Source: Planctomicrobium piriforme (GTDB lineage: Bacteria; Planctomycetota; Planctomycetia; Planctomycetales; Planctomycetaceae). From it: 64,000 bases of DNA. Positions 25,067 to 36,925 of the stretch are shown piece by piece. A program made the position numbers and the translations under genes. The notes below the pieces were generated by a model. The model worked only from the letters and a program-made list of their open reading frames with translations. It was not told the origin of the DNA and did no database searches. The stretch spans positions 124,001 through 188,000 of the forward strand of contig NZ_FOQD01000009.1 in the NCBI RefSeq assembly GCF_900113665.1, read 5' to 3'. How positions within the stretch are numbered: position 1 is the stretch's first letter; every line of letters starts with the position of its first letter.

Positions 25067-26740
25067 TTACCGCTTCAGCGGCTTGTACTTGATCCGGTGC
25101 GGACGGTCGGCGTCCATCCCCAGCCGTTCCCGACGCTGGAGTTCATACATCTTGTAATTTCCCTCGAACCACACGACCTGGCTGTCCCCCTCGAAGGCCA
25201 GGATGTGCGTGGCGATTTTGTCGAGGAACCAGCGATCGTGCGAGGTCACCACCGCGCAGCCGCCGAAGTTCGCCAGGCCCTCTTCGAGTGCCCGCAGCGT
25301 TTCGACATCGAGATCGTTGGTCGGTTCGTCCAACAGGATCAGATTGCCGCCAGAGCGGAGCAGCTTGGCAAGATGCACGCGATTCCGTTCCCCCCCGGAC
25401 AGGTCGCCGACGAACGTCTGCTGTTCGGTGCCTTTGAAGTTGAACCGTCCGCAGTAGGCCCTGGCGTGGATCTTGGTCTTGCCGACTTCCAGTTGGTCGA
25501 GCCCGCCGGAGATCTCTTCGTAGACGGTTTTCTTGGGGTCGAGCGAGTCGCGCGACTGGTCGACGTAAGCGAGATCGACCGAGTCGCCGATCCGCAGCTT
25601 GCCCTCGGTGGGAGACTCGGTGCCCATGATCATTTTGAAGAGGGTCGTTTTCCCGGCGCCGTTGGGTCCGATGACCCCCACGATGCCGCCGGGGGGGAGG
25701 TTGAAGCTCATGTTCTCGAACAGCAGGCGGTCGCCAAAGGCTTTGGTGAGTCCTTCAGCGCGCACGACGAGGTCGCCCAGCGGCTTGCTGACCGGAATCT
25801 GGATCTGGGCCGCGTCGTCACGTTCGTCGAACTGCTGGGCGGCGAGTTCTTCGTAACGTTGCAGACGGGCTTTGTTCTTGGTCGCCTGCGCCTTGGGAGA
25901 CATCCGCACCCAATCGAGTTCTTTCTTGAGAGCGCGCTGCCGTTTGTCTTCTTTCTTCTGTTCCACTCCCAGTCGGGCCTGTTTTTGTTCGAGCCAGGAA
26001 GTGTAGTTGCCTTCGTACGGCAGTCCCTTGCCGCGGTCCATTTCCAGAATCCAGCCGGCGACGTTTTCGAGGAAGTAGCGGTCGTGGGTGATGGCGACCA
26101 CGGTGCCGGGGAACTCGTGGAGAAAGCGTTCGAGCCAGGCGACGGAGTCGGCGTCGAGATGGTTGGTTGGTTCGTCCAGCAGCAGCATGTCGGGATTCTG
26201 CAGCAGCAGACGGCAAAGGGCGACGCGGCGTTTTTCTCCCCCGGAGAGGTGTTCGACCTTGGAGTCGCCCGGCGGGAGTCGCATGGCGTCGCAGGCCATT
26301 TCGATGGTGCGATCGAGTTCCCACAAATTCGAATGGTCAATTTTATCCTGGACGACGGCCTGCTCTTCGAGCAGCTTGTCCATTTCTTCCTGCGAGATCT
26401 CCACGCAGAGCCGTTCGTTGATCTGGTTGTAGCGGTCGAGAATCGCCTGCGATTCGGCCACCGCCTCGGTCACACACTCCTGGACGGTTTTGGTCGGATC
26501 GAGCCGTGGTTCCTGGGGGAAGTAGCCAATTTTGATCCCCTTGGCCGGACGCACGGTCCCCATGAAGTCCTTGTCTTCACCGGCCATGATCCGCATCAGG
26601 GTACTTTTGCCGGAGCCGTTGTCCCCGAGCACGCCGATCTTCGCGCCGGGAAAAAACGAGAGCCAGATGTTCTCGAGCACGACCTTTTCGTCGTACATCC
26701 GAGTCAGGGCCTCGATCGTCATGATGTATTGCTGTGACAT
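25067..26740 (-). CDS. ettA: Energy-dependent translational throttle protein EttA (ABC-F)
   Basis: 557 residues from the ATG at 26740 (MSQQYIMTIEALTRMYDEK). Two ABC domains: Walker A GDNGSGKST and GPNGAGKTT, signatures LSGGEKRR and LSGGERNR, Walker B DEPTNHLD and DEPTNDLD. The linker between them carries KELDWVRMSPKAQATK, an EttA hallmark. EttA binds the ribosomal E site and gates the first elongation step in response to ATP/ADP. No membrane segment. The frame extends 18 codons upstream but the ATG fits the family start. Confidence 0.94.
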   Translation of the reverse strand: MSQQYIMTIEALTRMYDEKVVLENIWLSFFPGAKIGVLGDNGSGKSTLMRIMAGEDKDFMGTVRPAKGIKIGYFPQEPRLDPTKTVQECVTEAVAESQAILDRYNQINERLCVEISQEEMDKLLEEQAVVQDKIDHSNLWELDRTIEMACDAMRLPPGDSKVEHLSGGEKRRVALCRLLLQNPDMLLLDEPTNHLDADSVAWLERFLHEFPGTVVAITHDRYFLENVAGWILEMDRGKGLPYEGNYTSWLEQKQARLGVEQKKEDKRQRALKKELDWVRMSPKAQATKNKARLQRYEELAAQQFDERDDAAQIQIPVSKPLGDLVVRAEGLTKAFGDRLLFENMSFNLPPGGIVGVIGPNGAGKTTLFKMIMGTESPTEGKLRIGDSVDLAYVDQSRDSLDPKKTVYEEISGGLDQLEVGKTKIHARAYCGRFNFKGTEQQTFVGDLSGGERNRVHLAKLLRSGGNLILLDEPTNDLDVETLRALEEGLANFGGCAVVTSHDRWFLDKIATHILAFEGDSQVVWFEGNYKMYELQRRERLGMDADRPHRIKYKPLKR

Positions 26741-26888
26741 GGCTTTGAATATCGTTAGTGCAAATAAGTTGAGAAGGCAGCCTGGGCCAAGCAATGCCCA
26801 GTGGCGCGTATGTATTTCAGGCGTGCGCGTTCATAGAGTTTACGGCACGCGGACACAAGGAAAAGCCGAGGCTCTCCGGCCACGAAGT

Positions 26889-26919
26889 GAATCGACGCCC
26901 CTGAATCAGGCGTCGATTC
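26889..26919 (-). terminator. Hairpin after oxidoreductase gene
   Basis: GAATCGACGCC and GGCGTCGATTC form a perfect 11-base-pair stem with a 9-base loop, 45 bases past the stop at 26965. There is no T run, so its role is unsure. Confidence 0.45.
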
Positions 26920-26964
26920 AGCTCTGATCAGTTCGCATCTTCGGCCAGTGTGCCGGGCGGCTTA

Positions 26965-28473
26965 CTAGTTCACCCCATCGAAACTCCGCCGTGCCTGGTT
27001 GGCGATTGCGTCCGGGACGACGTAACCCTTGCGGTAATCCCGGGTCAGCAGCTTGTTGGCGGCGTCGTTGTTAGTGAAGCGTTCGGTCGCCTGATCCATT
27101 TCCAGCCAGGGGCCGACGTGCAGCTTGGGATCGTTGATGTCGACGCCGTTCGCGGCGAGGTGTTCGGCCATTCGCTTGTAGGAGTCTTCCCACAGCTTGT
27201 TGCCGGCGACTTCTTTTTCGATCTCGGCGGCTTTCTTCGGGGTTCCCAGGAGATGGCTGATGGCGCCTGTGTGGCACAATGCGCTCGACAGGTGTCCTTC
27301 CAGGATGTCGGCATTCAGGTCTTCGTGCTTGCCGGAACGGATCGCATCGAAGAAGTTGGCGAAGTGTCTGGCGTTGGCGTCCCCTTTGGAACTCCACGAC
27401 TCCAGCGGCTTGCCTTCCTGGTCGAAGGCGGTCGCCTGCGTGTAGTTGGGAACGACCATGTAACCCTTTTCACACTGTACGATCACGCCCACCTGTGAGC
27501 CACGGAAGTTGTCCATGCCAGTGCTGTAGTCGACGTCCTTGCGCGGCAGACCACGAGTTTCGAAAATCAGCGGTGCTTTTTCGTAGGCGTGGTAAACGAT
27601 CTGCGTGTTCGGAGTATTGCCGGCGTCTTCGTAGCCGACGCGGCCGCCGATGCTCATCAGACGGGGAGAGAGGACTCCTTCGCCGAGGAACCAGCGGGCG
27701 ATGTCCATTTGATGGATCCCCTGGTTCCCCATGTCGCCGTTGCCGGTATTGAAATCCCAGTGCCAGTCGTAATGGAACTGCGGGCGGTAGAGATCGACCA
27801 TTGCGGCCGGTCCGCACCACAGGTCGTAATCGACCGTCGCGGGAATCTGCAGCGGCTTGTCGAGCTTGCCGATGCTCTTGCGGGGCTTGTAACAGGTGCC
27901 GATGGCGTACTCGATTTTACCGAGGCGGCCCTCTTTCACATACTTCACCGCTTCCTGCAGGCTGGGGCTTGAACGCGACTGCGTGCCGCACTGACAGATC
28001 TTGCCGAGTTGACGTGCCCAGTTCACCAGTTGTCGGCCTTCCCAAACGTTGTGGGAGACCGGTTTTTCGACGTAAACGTGCTTGCCTGCCTGCAGCGCGA
28101 GAATGGCGTGGAGTGAGTGCCAGTGATTAGGCGTGGCGATCGAGACGATTTCGATGCTGGGGTCGTCGAGGACGCGGCGGAAATCCTGTTCGATCTGCGG
28201 GGCCTGGCCCCCTTTGGATTCGATGCCTTTCGCCCGAGTGGCGGCATTGGCAAGGTCGGCATCACACAGGGTACGAATCGTCACATCGTCGCGGCCCATC
28301 AGGGCGGCAATGTGTTCTCCACCCCGGCTGCCGGTGCCGATCACCGCCGCACCGATTTTTTCATTCGGGCTGCGGATGGGTTTGGATTCTTGTGCCCGCA
28401 ACTCGTGATGGACGGCAGCGGCGGCTCCAATGGCGGCGGCAGATTTCAGGAAGTAGCGGCGCGTCAGTGACAT
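26965..28473 (-). CDS. Gfo/Idh/MocA family oxidoreductase, Tat-exported
   Basis: 502 residues. The N-terminus SLTRRYFLKSAAAIGAAAA is a twin-arginine signal. The Rossmann part starts at KIGAAVIGTGSRGG, and YVEKPVSHNVWEG is the EKP motif holding the catalytic Lys. The C-terminal part is the alpha/beta domain that binds the sugar. Planctomycetes carry many such exported dehydrogenases, thought to act on sugars or glycan pieces with a tightly bound NAD(P). The substrate here is unknown. It stands alone. Confidence 0.9.
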   Translation of the reverse strand: MSLTRRYFLKSAAAIGAAAAVHHELRAQESKPIRSPNEKIGAAVIGTGSRGGEHIAALMGRDDVTIRTLCDADLANAATRAKGIESKGGQAPQIEQDFRRVLDDPSIEIVSIATPNHWHSLHAILALQAGKHVYVEKPVSHNVWEGRQLVNWARQLGKICQCGTQSRSSPSLQEAVKYVKEGRLGKIEYAIGTCYKPRKSIGKLDKPLQIPATVDYDLWCGPAAMVDLYRPQFHYDWHWDFNTGNGDMGNQGIHQMDIARWFLGEGVLSPRLMSIGGRVGYEDAGNTPNTQIVYHAYEKAPLIFETRGLPRKDVDYSTGMDNFRGSQVGVIVQCEKGYMVVPNYTQATAFDQEGKPLESWSSKGDANARHFANFFDAIRSGKHEDLNADILEGHLSSALCHTGAISHLLGTPKKAAEIEKEVAGNKLWEDSYKRMAEHLAANGVDINDPKLHVGPWLEMDQATERFTNNDAANKLLTRDYRKGYVVPDAIANQARRSFDGVN

Positions 28474-28643
28474 GAGGGCCTCGGCAGAAAGTCAGAGGGT
28501 GTCCGGGAGCGGCAGGGCGGGGACGGAATAGAACGAATTTCGGCAACAATTCAGTGTAAAAGAATAGGTCAGTCAGGGCAAATCCGGAAATCGTCTTTGA
28601 CCGGTCAAAAAACGTGACCTAGGTTTCCGATGGGCCCGGTCCT

Positions 28644-28751
28644 CTAGAGCATTTTTACTTTTCGTATTCAGTGTTCCGCAGGCGATCATTGTGGTTTTCA
28701 TCAAGCGAAAACCGTCCATTCGCCTGCACCCGGTAGAGCAAACTGCTCTAG
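28644..28751. repeat. Small MITE-like palindromic element
   Basis: CTAGAGCA (28644-28651) and TGCTCTAG (28744-28751) are perfect 8-base terminal inverted repeats. Inside, GCAGGCGA/TCGCCTGC (28678-28685 and 28720-28727) and GGTTTTC/GAAAACC form a hairpin. The element ends 8 bases before the start of the next gene. Confidence 0.65.
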
Positions 28752-28759
28752 GAAATGGC

Positions 28760-29098
28760 ATGGACAACCCGACCAAGACTGGCGAGAGCCGCAGCGTCAT
28801 CAGTACCTCGACGATTCTGATCATCAGCGGATTTATCCTGGGACTTTCCGCCGCACAGTCCTTCGGCGACTTGTCTTACTACATCACCACTTGCGGATTG
28901 GCGGGGATCGTCGCGTTTCTGGCGCTCGATCTGGCGGCCTTGCGCCGCGAGCAGTCCGAAGCCTCGCGTGGTCAGGAAAACATGGAGCGCCGGCTCGCGC
29001 GCCACGTCAGCGTTTCAGCGCCCGTTTCGAAAGAAGACCTTTCGGAGCGGACCAGACTGCTGGAATGGCTCAAACGCGAAACCGAAACCATTGCTTGA
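28760..29098 (+). CDS. Small membrane protein, function unknown
   Basis: 112 residues from the ATG at 28760 (MDNPTKTGESRS). Two membrane helices, about STSTILIISGFILGLSAAQ and YITTCGLAGIVAFLALDL, are followed by a charged, coiled-coil-like tail rich in Arg/Glu. No family recognised. The gene starts right after the MITE-like element, which may provide its upstream region; the frame runs upstream into that element. A cytosolic tail of ~55 residues follows the second helix. Confidence 0.6.
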   Translation: MDNPTKTGESRSVISTSTILIISGFILGLSAAQSFGDLSYYITTCGLAGIVAFLALDLAALRREQSEASRGQENMERRLARHVSVSAPVSKEDLSERTRLLEWLKRETETIA

Positions 29099-29128
29099 GC
29101 GGCGTGGAGATTCCGAGTTTGCGTTTCC

Positions 29129-29265
29129 TCGAAATTCGAAGCACGAAATTCGAAATCCGAAACGAATACCAAATGTCGAAGTCCAGAACGGAAGAGTTGT
29201 GTGGGGCGTTTTGACTCGTGATCGCAGGAACTTGTTTCGAATTTCGTGCTTCGAATTTCGGATTT
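29129..29265. repeat. Inverted repeat of the TTCGAAGCACGAAATTCGAA type
   Basis: Arm one at 29129-29164 and the reverse complement at 29234-29264, separated by ~70 bases. A related single arm lies at 10043-10080. It fills most of the gap between two converging genes. Confidence 0.75.
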
Positions 29266-29286
29266 ACACATTGAAGCACTGCCAGT

Positions 29287-32200
29287 TCAGGGGGTCGCGG
29301 TCGGCGTGTTGGCCTCCCCATCCGGCGGCAGCGCCACCTGGCTGGCATGCCTTAAATACGCGATCAGGTCCCGAACCTGATTGGCGCTGAGGGTCTGTAA
29401 CATCCCCTCTGGCATCGGCGAGAGGCTCGTCGGCTTCGACTCTTCGACGTCGTCCTTGTCGATCGTCACTTTCTCGGTCAGCGACTGCAGCGTCAGCGTG
29501 CGATCAGTCTGTTCGGTGATGACGCCGTTCAGCACGCGGCCGTCGGCCAGCATCAGCACCGTCATTCGAAAGTCCTTGTTCACGACGGCACTGGGATCGA
29601 CGATGTTCTCGAGCAAATAGTCGATGTTGTTGCGGTTCGAGCCAGTCAAGTCGGGACCGACTTTCTCGCCCTCGCCATACAGCTTATGGCACTTCGCACA
29701 CGTTTTGGCGAACACGAGTCGACCCTGCGAGAGATCCCCTTGCGTCAGGACGTCATCCGTCAGCTTCGACTTCAGGTCGGCCATCTGCTGGCGCTTGTCT
29801 TCTGAGGAATCCCGGAGTTCTCCCCAGACTTCGGAGACGAGTTTGCTGAGTTCGGCGTTTGACAGGCTGTGCAGCTGGCGGACATGAAACGACGTCAGGT
29901 CTTCACGGGCAATCTGACCTTTCGCCATCGCCTTGAGCATCGGCGTCGCAAAGGCCGGCCGCGAGACTAGAATCGACATGATCTGGGGACGTTCGAACGT
30001 GCGGAACCCTTTGTAGGCCTTGACCAGTTGCTCGCCGATCTTGGGGTCGTCGAACTGCGCGAGTCCCTGGGCGGCAACGAGGTTGACGTACTTTTCGTTG
30101 ACGAGCTTCTCGCAGATCGACCTCAGGTCGTCGGGTCGGTTTTCAATCAGGGTCTTGAGGGCCGCTTGGCGCGCTTCGGGGGTCGCTTTTTGATCGAGGG
30201 CAATCTTCTTGACCTCATCCAGTGCGCGTCCATCGCCGAAGACGACGCTTAACTCCCGCACACGTTCAACAAGCCGCGGATCGGCCGACGATTCCAGCCG
30301 GGACTGCGCCGTTTTCCAGCAGGCAGGGCAGGGCGCCTTCCGCCAGCCCCGCAAGGCGTCGCTCAATCCGGTGATGATGTCGGTCCGGTAAGCATCCGGT
30401 TGCGAAGCAGCGAACATCAGCAGCACGTTAATGGACGAGGGATGCTTTTCAATGTCTTCCCCCAGCCGTCGGGCGATGAGGTTTCGAGTCAGCGGCCACT
30501 GACAGACTTTGGCAACCTCGACGAGCGCGGCCGGATCGGTGTCGGCGACGGGAATCAATCCGTACCAAACCAGCAGCGGCATGTTGTGGTCGTTGGCGTC
30601 CTCCGTGCGTGAGACCAGGGCCTTGGCGAGTTCGACACGTTCCACAGGGGGGAGTCGCTGCAGAGTGGAGGCCAATTGCAGTCGTACCAGTCCGGAGGGA
30701 TCTGTCGCTGCGAGGCGGAGAAACTCGGGCTTCCAGACGGTGTATTCTTTCGTGACCCGTTCAACGGCTTGATTTGAGGTGAATGTGGGACCGAACGGAC
30801 CATCCAACGGCCAGGTATCGGTGATGATGCGAATCGCCCATGTCCGAAAAGATTCGTCGGGTTCTTCCAGCATTTGTGTAAGAAGTTTTTGGTCAGCGCC
30901 GCCCAAGATGGAATCTGTCAGAAATTCTTGCAGTCGTAATTTCGAATCGAGGATCGGAAGTTCGGCGTATTGGCGCAGCTTTATTCGGGCACTGATGCTG
31001 ATGCGCTCCTTCGAAGCGTGACGCTCACTGAGGATCAATCGGGCCTGTCGCACATACCATTCATTCGGTGAACCGAGTAAATCAATCAATTCGGCTGCAG
31101 GTTTCTTCCTCAAATCAAACGGTTCCAGCTTCTTCGGATCGCCATAGGTGATCTTGAAGATCCTTCCGCTGGTCCGATGCACTCCGTTGCGTTCGTGGCA
31201 TTCGCCGGTGTCGCTCCAGTCGATGATGTACACGCCGCCGTCTGGGCCGTAGGAGAGGTCGACCGCGCGAAACCAGGGGTCGCTGCTGAGGATCACGTCC
31301 TTCGCGTGATGCGCGGTGAAGCCGCAGCCTTCCCGTTCGATGAGTTCGTTATTCACCCGTCGTCCGTGCAGGTTCACGGTGTAGAGATGACCGCGGTACT
31401 CCTCAGGCCAGTTGTCGCCGAGATAGATCGTCGCTCCGGAATGGGCATGTCCGCCCCCCAGGTCATTCGCAGCGCCGTCGCGCGAGTCCTGCCAGCTCTT
31501 GCCGGTGTCGAAATGAAAGTGATCGGCATGCTGATCGATGAGCTGATAGGTTCGGGGATTGGGATCGAGGGTCGCGTTGCGGACGAAATGCGCGCCGGGG
31601 ATCGAGTGCCAGAAGTGCCCGTTGACGGTGTTCACGAAGAACAGTTCGCCAAGGGCGTCCCAGTCATGTCCCCACGGGTTCGTCGTGCCGGTGTTGAGCG
31701 TCTCGTAAACGCCGGTAACGGGATGATAGCGCCACATGCCGCCGCGGAGGGGCGTTCTCTCGGCGGCCGGCGTCCCTGGTTTGCCAATCTCACCGGGGCA
31801 TGAACCGCCGCAACGCCCGTAAAGCCAGCCGTCCGGTCCCCATTTGAGACCGTTGGCGAAGTTGTGATAGCTCTCGCTCTGCACGGTGAAGCCGTCGAGC
31901 ATCGTCTGGCCTGGGCCGTCGGGAATATCGTCGCCGTTCTTATCGGGAAAGAACATCAGCCGGGGAGGGCACATCACCCACACTCCGCCATGCCCGACTT
32001 CCACGCTCGTCAACATCTGCACGGCGTCGGTAAACACCTTTCTGGTGTTGAACTTTCCGTCGCCGTCGGTGTCTTCAAAAATGAGAACACGGTCGCGCAG
32101 GCCGAGATCGAACTTCGTCTTCGCATCGGCGTAGGTGTAGTTTTCGGCAATCCACAGCCGCCCACGGGCATCCCAGGCCATGCCAATGGGGTTTTGCACG

Positions 32201-32388
32201 TCCGGTTCTAAGGCGAACAACGTCGCTTTGAAGCCGGGGGGGAGTGTTAGCCCGTCGACGGCGTCCTTCGCCGGGGGGGCGACCAACTTTTCTTCATCGA
32301 GCGTGTTAAACGGCTTCGGGAAATCGTCCGCCAGCAACACCGGACAGAACAGGCCCCAGCACACGAGCAAACTTGGCAGACAACGCAC
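29287..32388 (-). CDS. PVC-type heme-binding protein: propeller, HEAT repeats, cytochrome c
   Basis: About 1033 residues from a GTG at 32388, which gives a clear signal peptide (MRCLPSLLVCWGLFCPVLLA) and has GGGAG 7 bases upstream; the frame is open to 32466. The N-terminal ~430 residues form a beta-propeller (membrane-bound dehydrogenase-like) domain with PxGMAWDARGRLWIAENY and DTDGDGKFNTRKVF. The middle is helical, HEAT-like. The C-terminus has the heme site CAKCH, 137 residues from the end, with GPDLTGSNRNN and the LADGRVLNGV motif. Periplasmic electron transfer or sugar oxidation is likely; the substrate is not known. Confidence 0.88.
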   Translation of the reverse strand: MRCLPSLLVCWGLFCPVLLADDFPKPFNTLDEEKLVAPPAKDAVDGLTLPPGFKATLFALEPDVQNPIGMAWDARGRLWIAENYTYADAKTKFDLGLRDRVLIFEDTDGDGKFNTRKVFTDAVQMLTSVEVGHGGVWVMCPPRLMFFPDKNGDDIPDGPGQTMLDGFTVQSESYHNFANGLKWGPDGWLYGRCGGSCPGEIGKPGTPAAERTPLRGGMWRYHPVTGVYETLNTGTTNPWGHDWDALGELFFVNTVNGHFWHSIPGAHFVRNATLDPNPRTYQLIDQHADHFHFDTGKSWQDSRDGAANDLGGGHAHSGATIYLGDNWPEEYRGHLYTVNLHGRRVNNELIEREGCGFTAHHAKDVILSSDPWFRAVDLSYGPDGGVYIIDWSDTGECHERNGVHRTSGRIFKITYGDPKKLEPFDLRKKPAAELIDLLGSPNEWYVRQARLILSERHASKERISISARIKLRQYAELPILDSKLRLQEFLTDSILGGADQKLLTQMLEEPDESFRTWAIRIITDTWPLDGPFGPTFTSNQAVERVTKEYTVWKPEFLRLAATDPSGLVRLQLASTLQRLPPVERVELAKALVSRTEDANDHNMPLLVWYGLIPVADTDPAALVEVAKVCQWPLTRNLIARRLGEDIEKHPSSINVLLMFAASQPDAYRTDIITGLSDALRGWRKAPCPACWKTAQSRLESSADPRLVERVRELSVVFGDGRALDEVKKIALDQKATPEARQAALKTLIENRPDDLRSICEKLVNEKYVNLVAAQGLAQFDDPKIGEQLVKAYKGFRTFERPQIMSILVSRPAFATPMLKAMAKGQIAREDLTSFHVRQLHSLSNAELSKLVSEVWGELRDSSEDKRQQMADLKSKLTDDVLTQGDLSQGRLVFAKTCAKCHKLYGEGEKVGPDLTGSNRNNIDYLLENIVDPSAVVNKDFRMTVLMLADGRVLNGVITEQTDRTLTLQSLTEKVTIDKDDVEESKPTSLSPMPEGMLQTLSANQVRDLIAYLRHASQVALPPDGEANTPTATP

Positions 32389-32600
32389 GGAAACACTCCC
32401 GACTCGAAATATCGATCTCAGTTGATTTGAGCGTGACAAAATTTCGCCGCGGTTGCCAGCCTTCAAATCGCAAGGAATTCGTCATCTGCGGGATCTTGTT
32501 CGCCCGGAACTCTCGCTCGCCCCCGGTTTTTTGCGGGAAGCGGCAAGTCCCGTCTCGGGCACGGATTGCCGCAAGTTCGAGAACATTCCAAAGTGGGGTT
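32389..32600. other. Intergenic between divergent genes
   Basis: No gene seen. A CGGGAAGCGGCAAG / CTTG-like imperfect pairing lies around 32535-32580. It should hold the promoter of the PVC heme gene on the minus strand. Confidence 0.4.
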
Positions 32601-32629
32601 TTGAACAAAGTCCTCCCTGCTAATATGAT
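32601..32629 (+). promoter_or_regulatory. Probable sigma-70 promoter of aceE
   Basis: TTGAAC at 32601 and TATGAT at 32624 are separated by 17 bases. A hairpin CGGACGC GTT GCGTCCG follows (32635-32651), close to the predicted transcript start. The leader would be ~175 bases. Confidence 0.5.
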
Positions 32630-32810
32630 CTGCCCGGACGCGTTGCGTCCGTTTCCCGGTTTGCAGTCCCGGCGACGATCGAATTCCAGCAGGACCAGAG
32701 AGTGCGTCCTTGTCACAGGAAGCCGCCATCGTCGCTTTGATCGATCAATATCGGCGTCGCGTTGCCCGAACGCGATGCTTCTGAGTCATTCAGCCTGAGA
32801 GTGAATCCCT

Positions 32811-35561
<2,751 letters not shown>

Positions 35562-35593
35562 TTAGCAGTTGTCTTCGGTAAGTTAGTGGTGCG

Positions 35594-35626
35594 ACAGCCT
35601 CCAGTCATCTTGGAGGCTGTTTTTTG
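35594..35626 (+). terminator. Terminator of aceE
   Basis: ACAGCCTCCA and TGGAGGCTGT form a perfect 10-base-pair stem with a 7-base loop, then TTTTTT. It lies 33 bases past the stop. Confidence 0.95.
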
Positions 35627-35956
35627 TTAGGGGCCAGCAATTACGTCATTTGTGTCGAGAAATTCTGAAACGTAAACCATATTCATTTGTCCTATAATTC
35701 TGCCTGATCGTCCCCAAAGGCAATCTTGTAGTGCTTCTCTCTGCGTCACAATTCTCTGGCCGATGGATTCGGCGCTTGACAACACATGCGAATCCGCATA
35801 AGCGTATTTAATCTAAAAGTCGCAAGATCTTGTTCTCATTCTCTAGACGCTAAATCAAAACCGTTTCACGATCGACGACGGACCGGCGATTCAAGCTGTT
35901 TCGAGACGCTCTCGCAGAGGCGCTGCCGGAGCCTCGCCAGGTGATGGGTCTAAAAT
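35627..35956. other. AT-rich gap before FRG-hydrolase module
   Basis: No gene seen. The line at 35641 has only 19 of 60 G/C, the lowest I counted. A TATAAT lies at 35693-35698 and a TTGACA at 35776-35781; either might belong to a promoter, but neither has a strong partner at normal spacing. Confidence 0.5.
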
Positions 35957-36871
35957 ATGCCCAGGCGGATCCCGGGAGAAGCTGCGTGGAATCGATTCCT
36001 TTCCCGCATTACCGATGCTCAAGACGCGGTCAAGTCATCGGGCGAGGAAGCCAAGGATTTATGGTATAGAGGACATTCGGATTCTCGATATCAACTTCTC
36101 CCGTCTCTGTTGCGAACGGAGACGGATCCCAATCAAAGCACAGTCTGGAGCAAGATCTGGCAGTTGGAGTCAGACCTGTTCTGGGAATTCAGTGCTCGCG
36201 CCAGGGAGCTACAAGCGGGCGTCTATGACGAATGGGATTTTTTGTTCGCCATGCAGCACTATGGCACGCCCACTCGACTGCTGGATTGGACTGAAGTCCT
36301 CGCTGTTGCCGTGTACTTCGCGATCTTGGGGATCGATGAGAGAAGCCGCACCGATGAACGTGGAAATCGAAGTTCTCCCCCCTGCGTCTGGGTACTCAAT
36401 CCATATGGATTGAATCGAGTTGCTTCAAATAACCCGAATGCAGATCTTGTCGACCCGAGGAATCTTGGCTGGGAAGAGGCCGAACGTGAGTATTACACCT
36501 ACAGCGAGCTGATACAGGAAGAAGAGCTCGGTTTTGAGATGCCCATTGCGATCTACCCTCGGCAACGCAATCCTCGAATACAGGCTCAACGAGCATGGTT
36601 TACGATTCACGGGGATGATTACCGTCCTATGGAAGACTTCGGCGGCGATGAAACGTATCTGAAAAAAGTGACTCTTCCTTTTTCAGCGTTGCCTGCTGCG
36701 AGGCAATTTCTCCAAGACGCTGGAATTGATCACTATCTCTTATTTGCTGATCTGGAAAGCCTGAGCCTGACGTTGCGTGAAAAGAACAGATTATTGACGT
36801 CCAGGGAGGCGGGGCAAATTTGGAAAAGACGCCTGTCCGCACGTGAAGTTAACCGCAAGTTGCCAGAGTAA
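35957..36871 (+). CDS. FRG-domain protein
   Basis: 304 residues. The FRG domain covers almost the whole protein: LWYRGHSDSRYQLLPSL (35-51, with YRG at 37-39), MQHYGTPTRLLDWTEV (99-114), and the later RNPRIQAQRAWFTIHG (about 205-220). FRG domains are often next to toxins or phage-defence genes; the biochemical activity is not settled. No signal or membrane helix, so cytosolic. It is followed 54 bases later by a serine hydrolase on the same strand. The three best-conserved motifs are intact, so it should be functional. Confidence 0.87.
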   Translation: MPRRIPGEAAWNRFLSRITDAQDAVKSSGEEAKDLWYRGHSDSRYQLLPSLLRTETDPNQSTVWSKIWQLESDLFWEFSARARELQAGVYDEWDFLFAMQHYGTPTRLLDWTEVLAVAVYFAILGIDERSRTDERGNRSSPPCVWVLNPYGLNRVASNNPNADLVDPRNLGWEEAEREYYTYSELIQEEELGFEMPIAIYPRQRNPRIQAQRAWFTIHGDDYRPMEDFGGDETYLKKVTLPFSALPAARQFLQDAGIDHYLLFADLESLSLTLREKNRLLTSREAGQIWKRRLSAREVNRKLPE

Positions 36872-36925
36872 TGACCTGCCGTATTGTCACGAAACTCGAC
36901 CTCTCCTCGCACTGGAGCAGCCTCA

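Noticed and set aside
25097..26737. 546-codon plus-strand frame
   Set aside because: Exact antisense shadow of ettA; Val/Phe/Gly-rich text typical of reverse frames in GC-rich genes.
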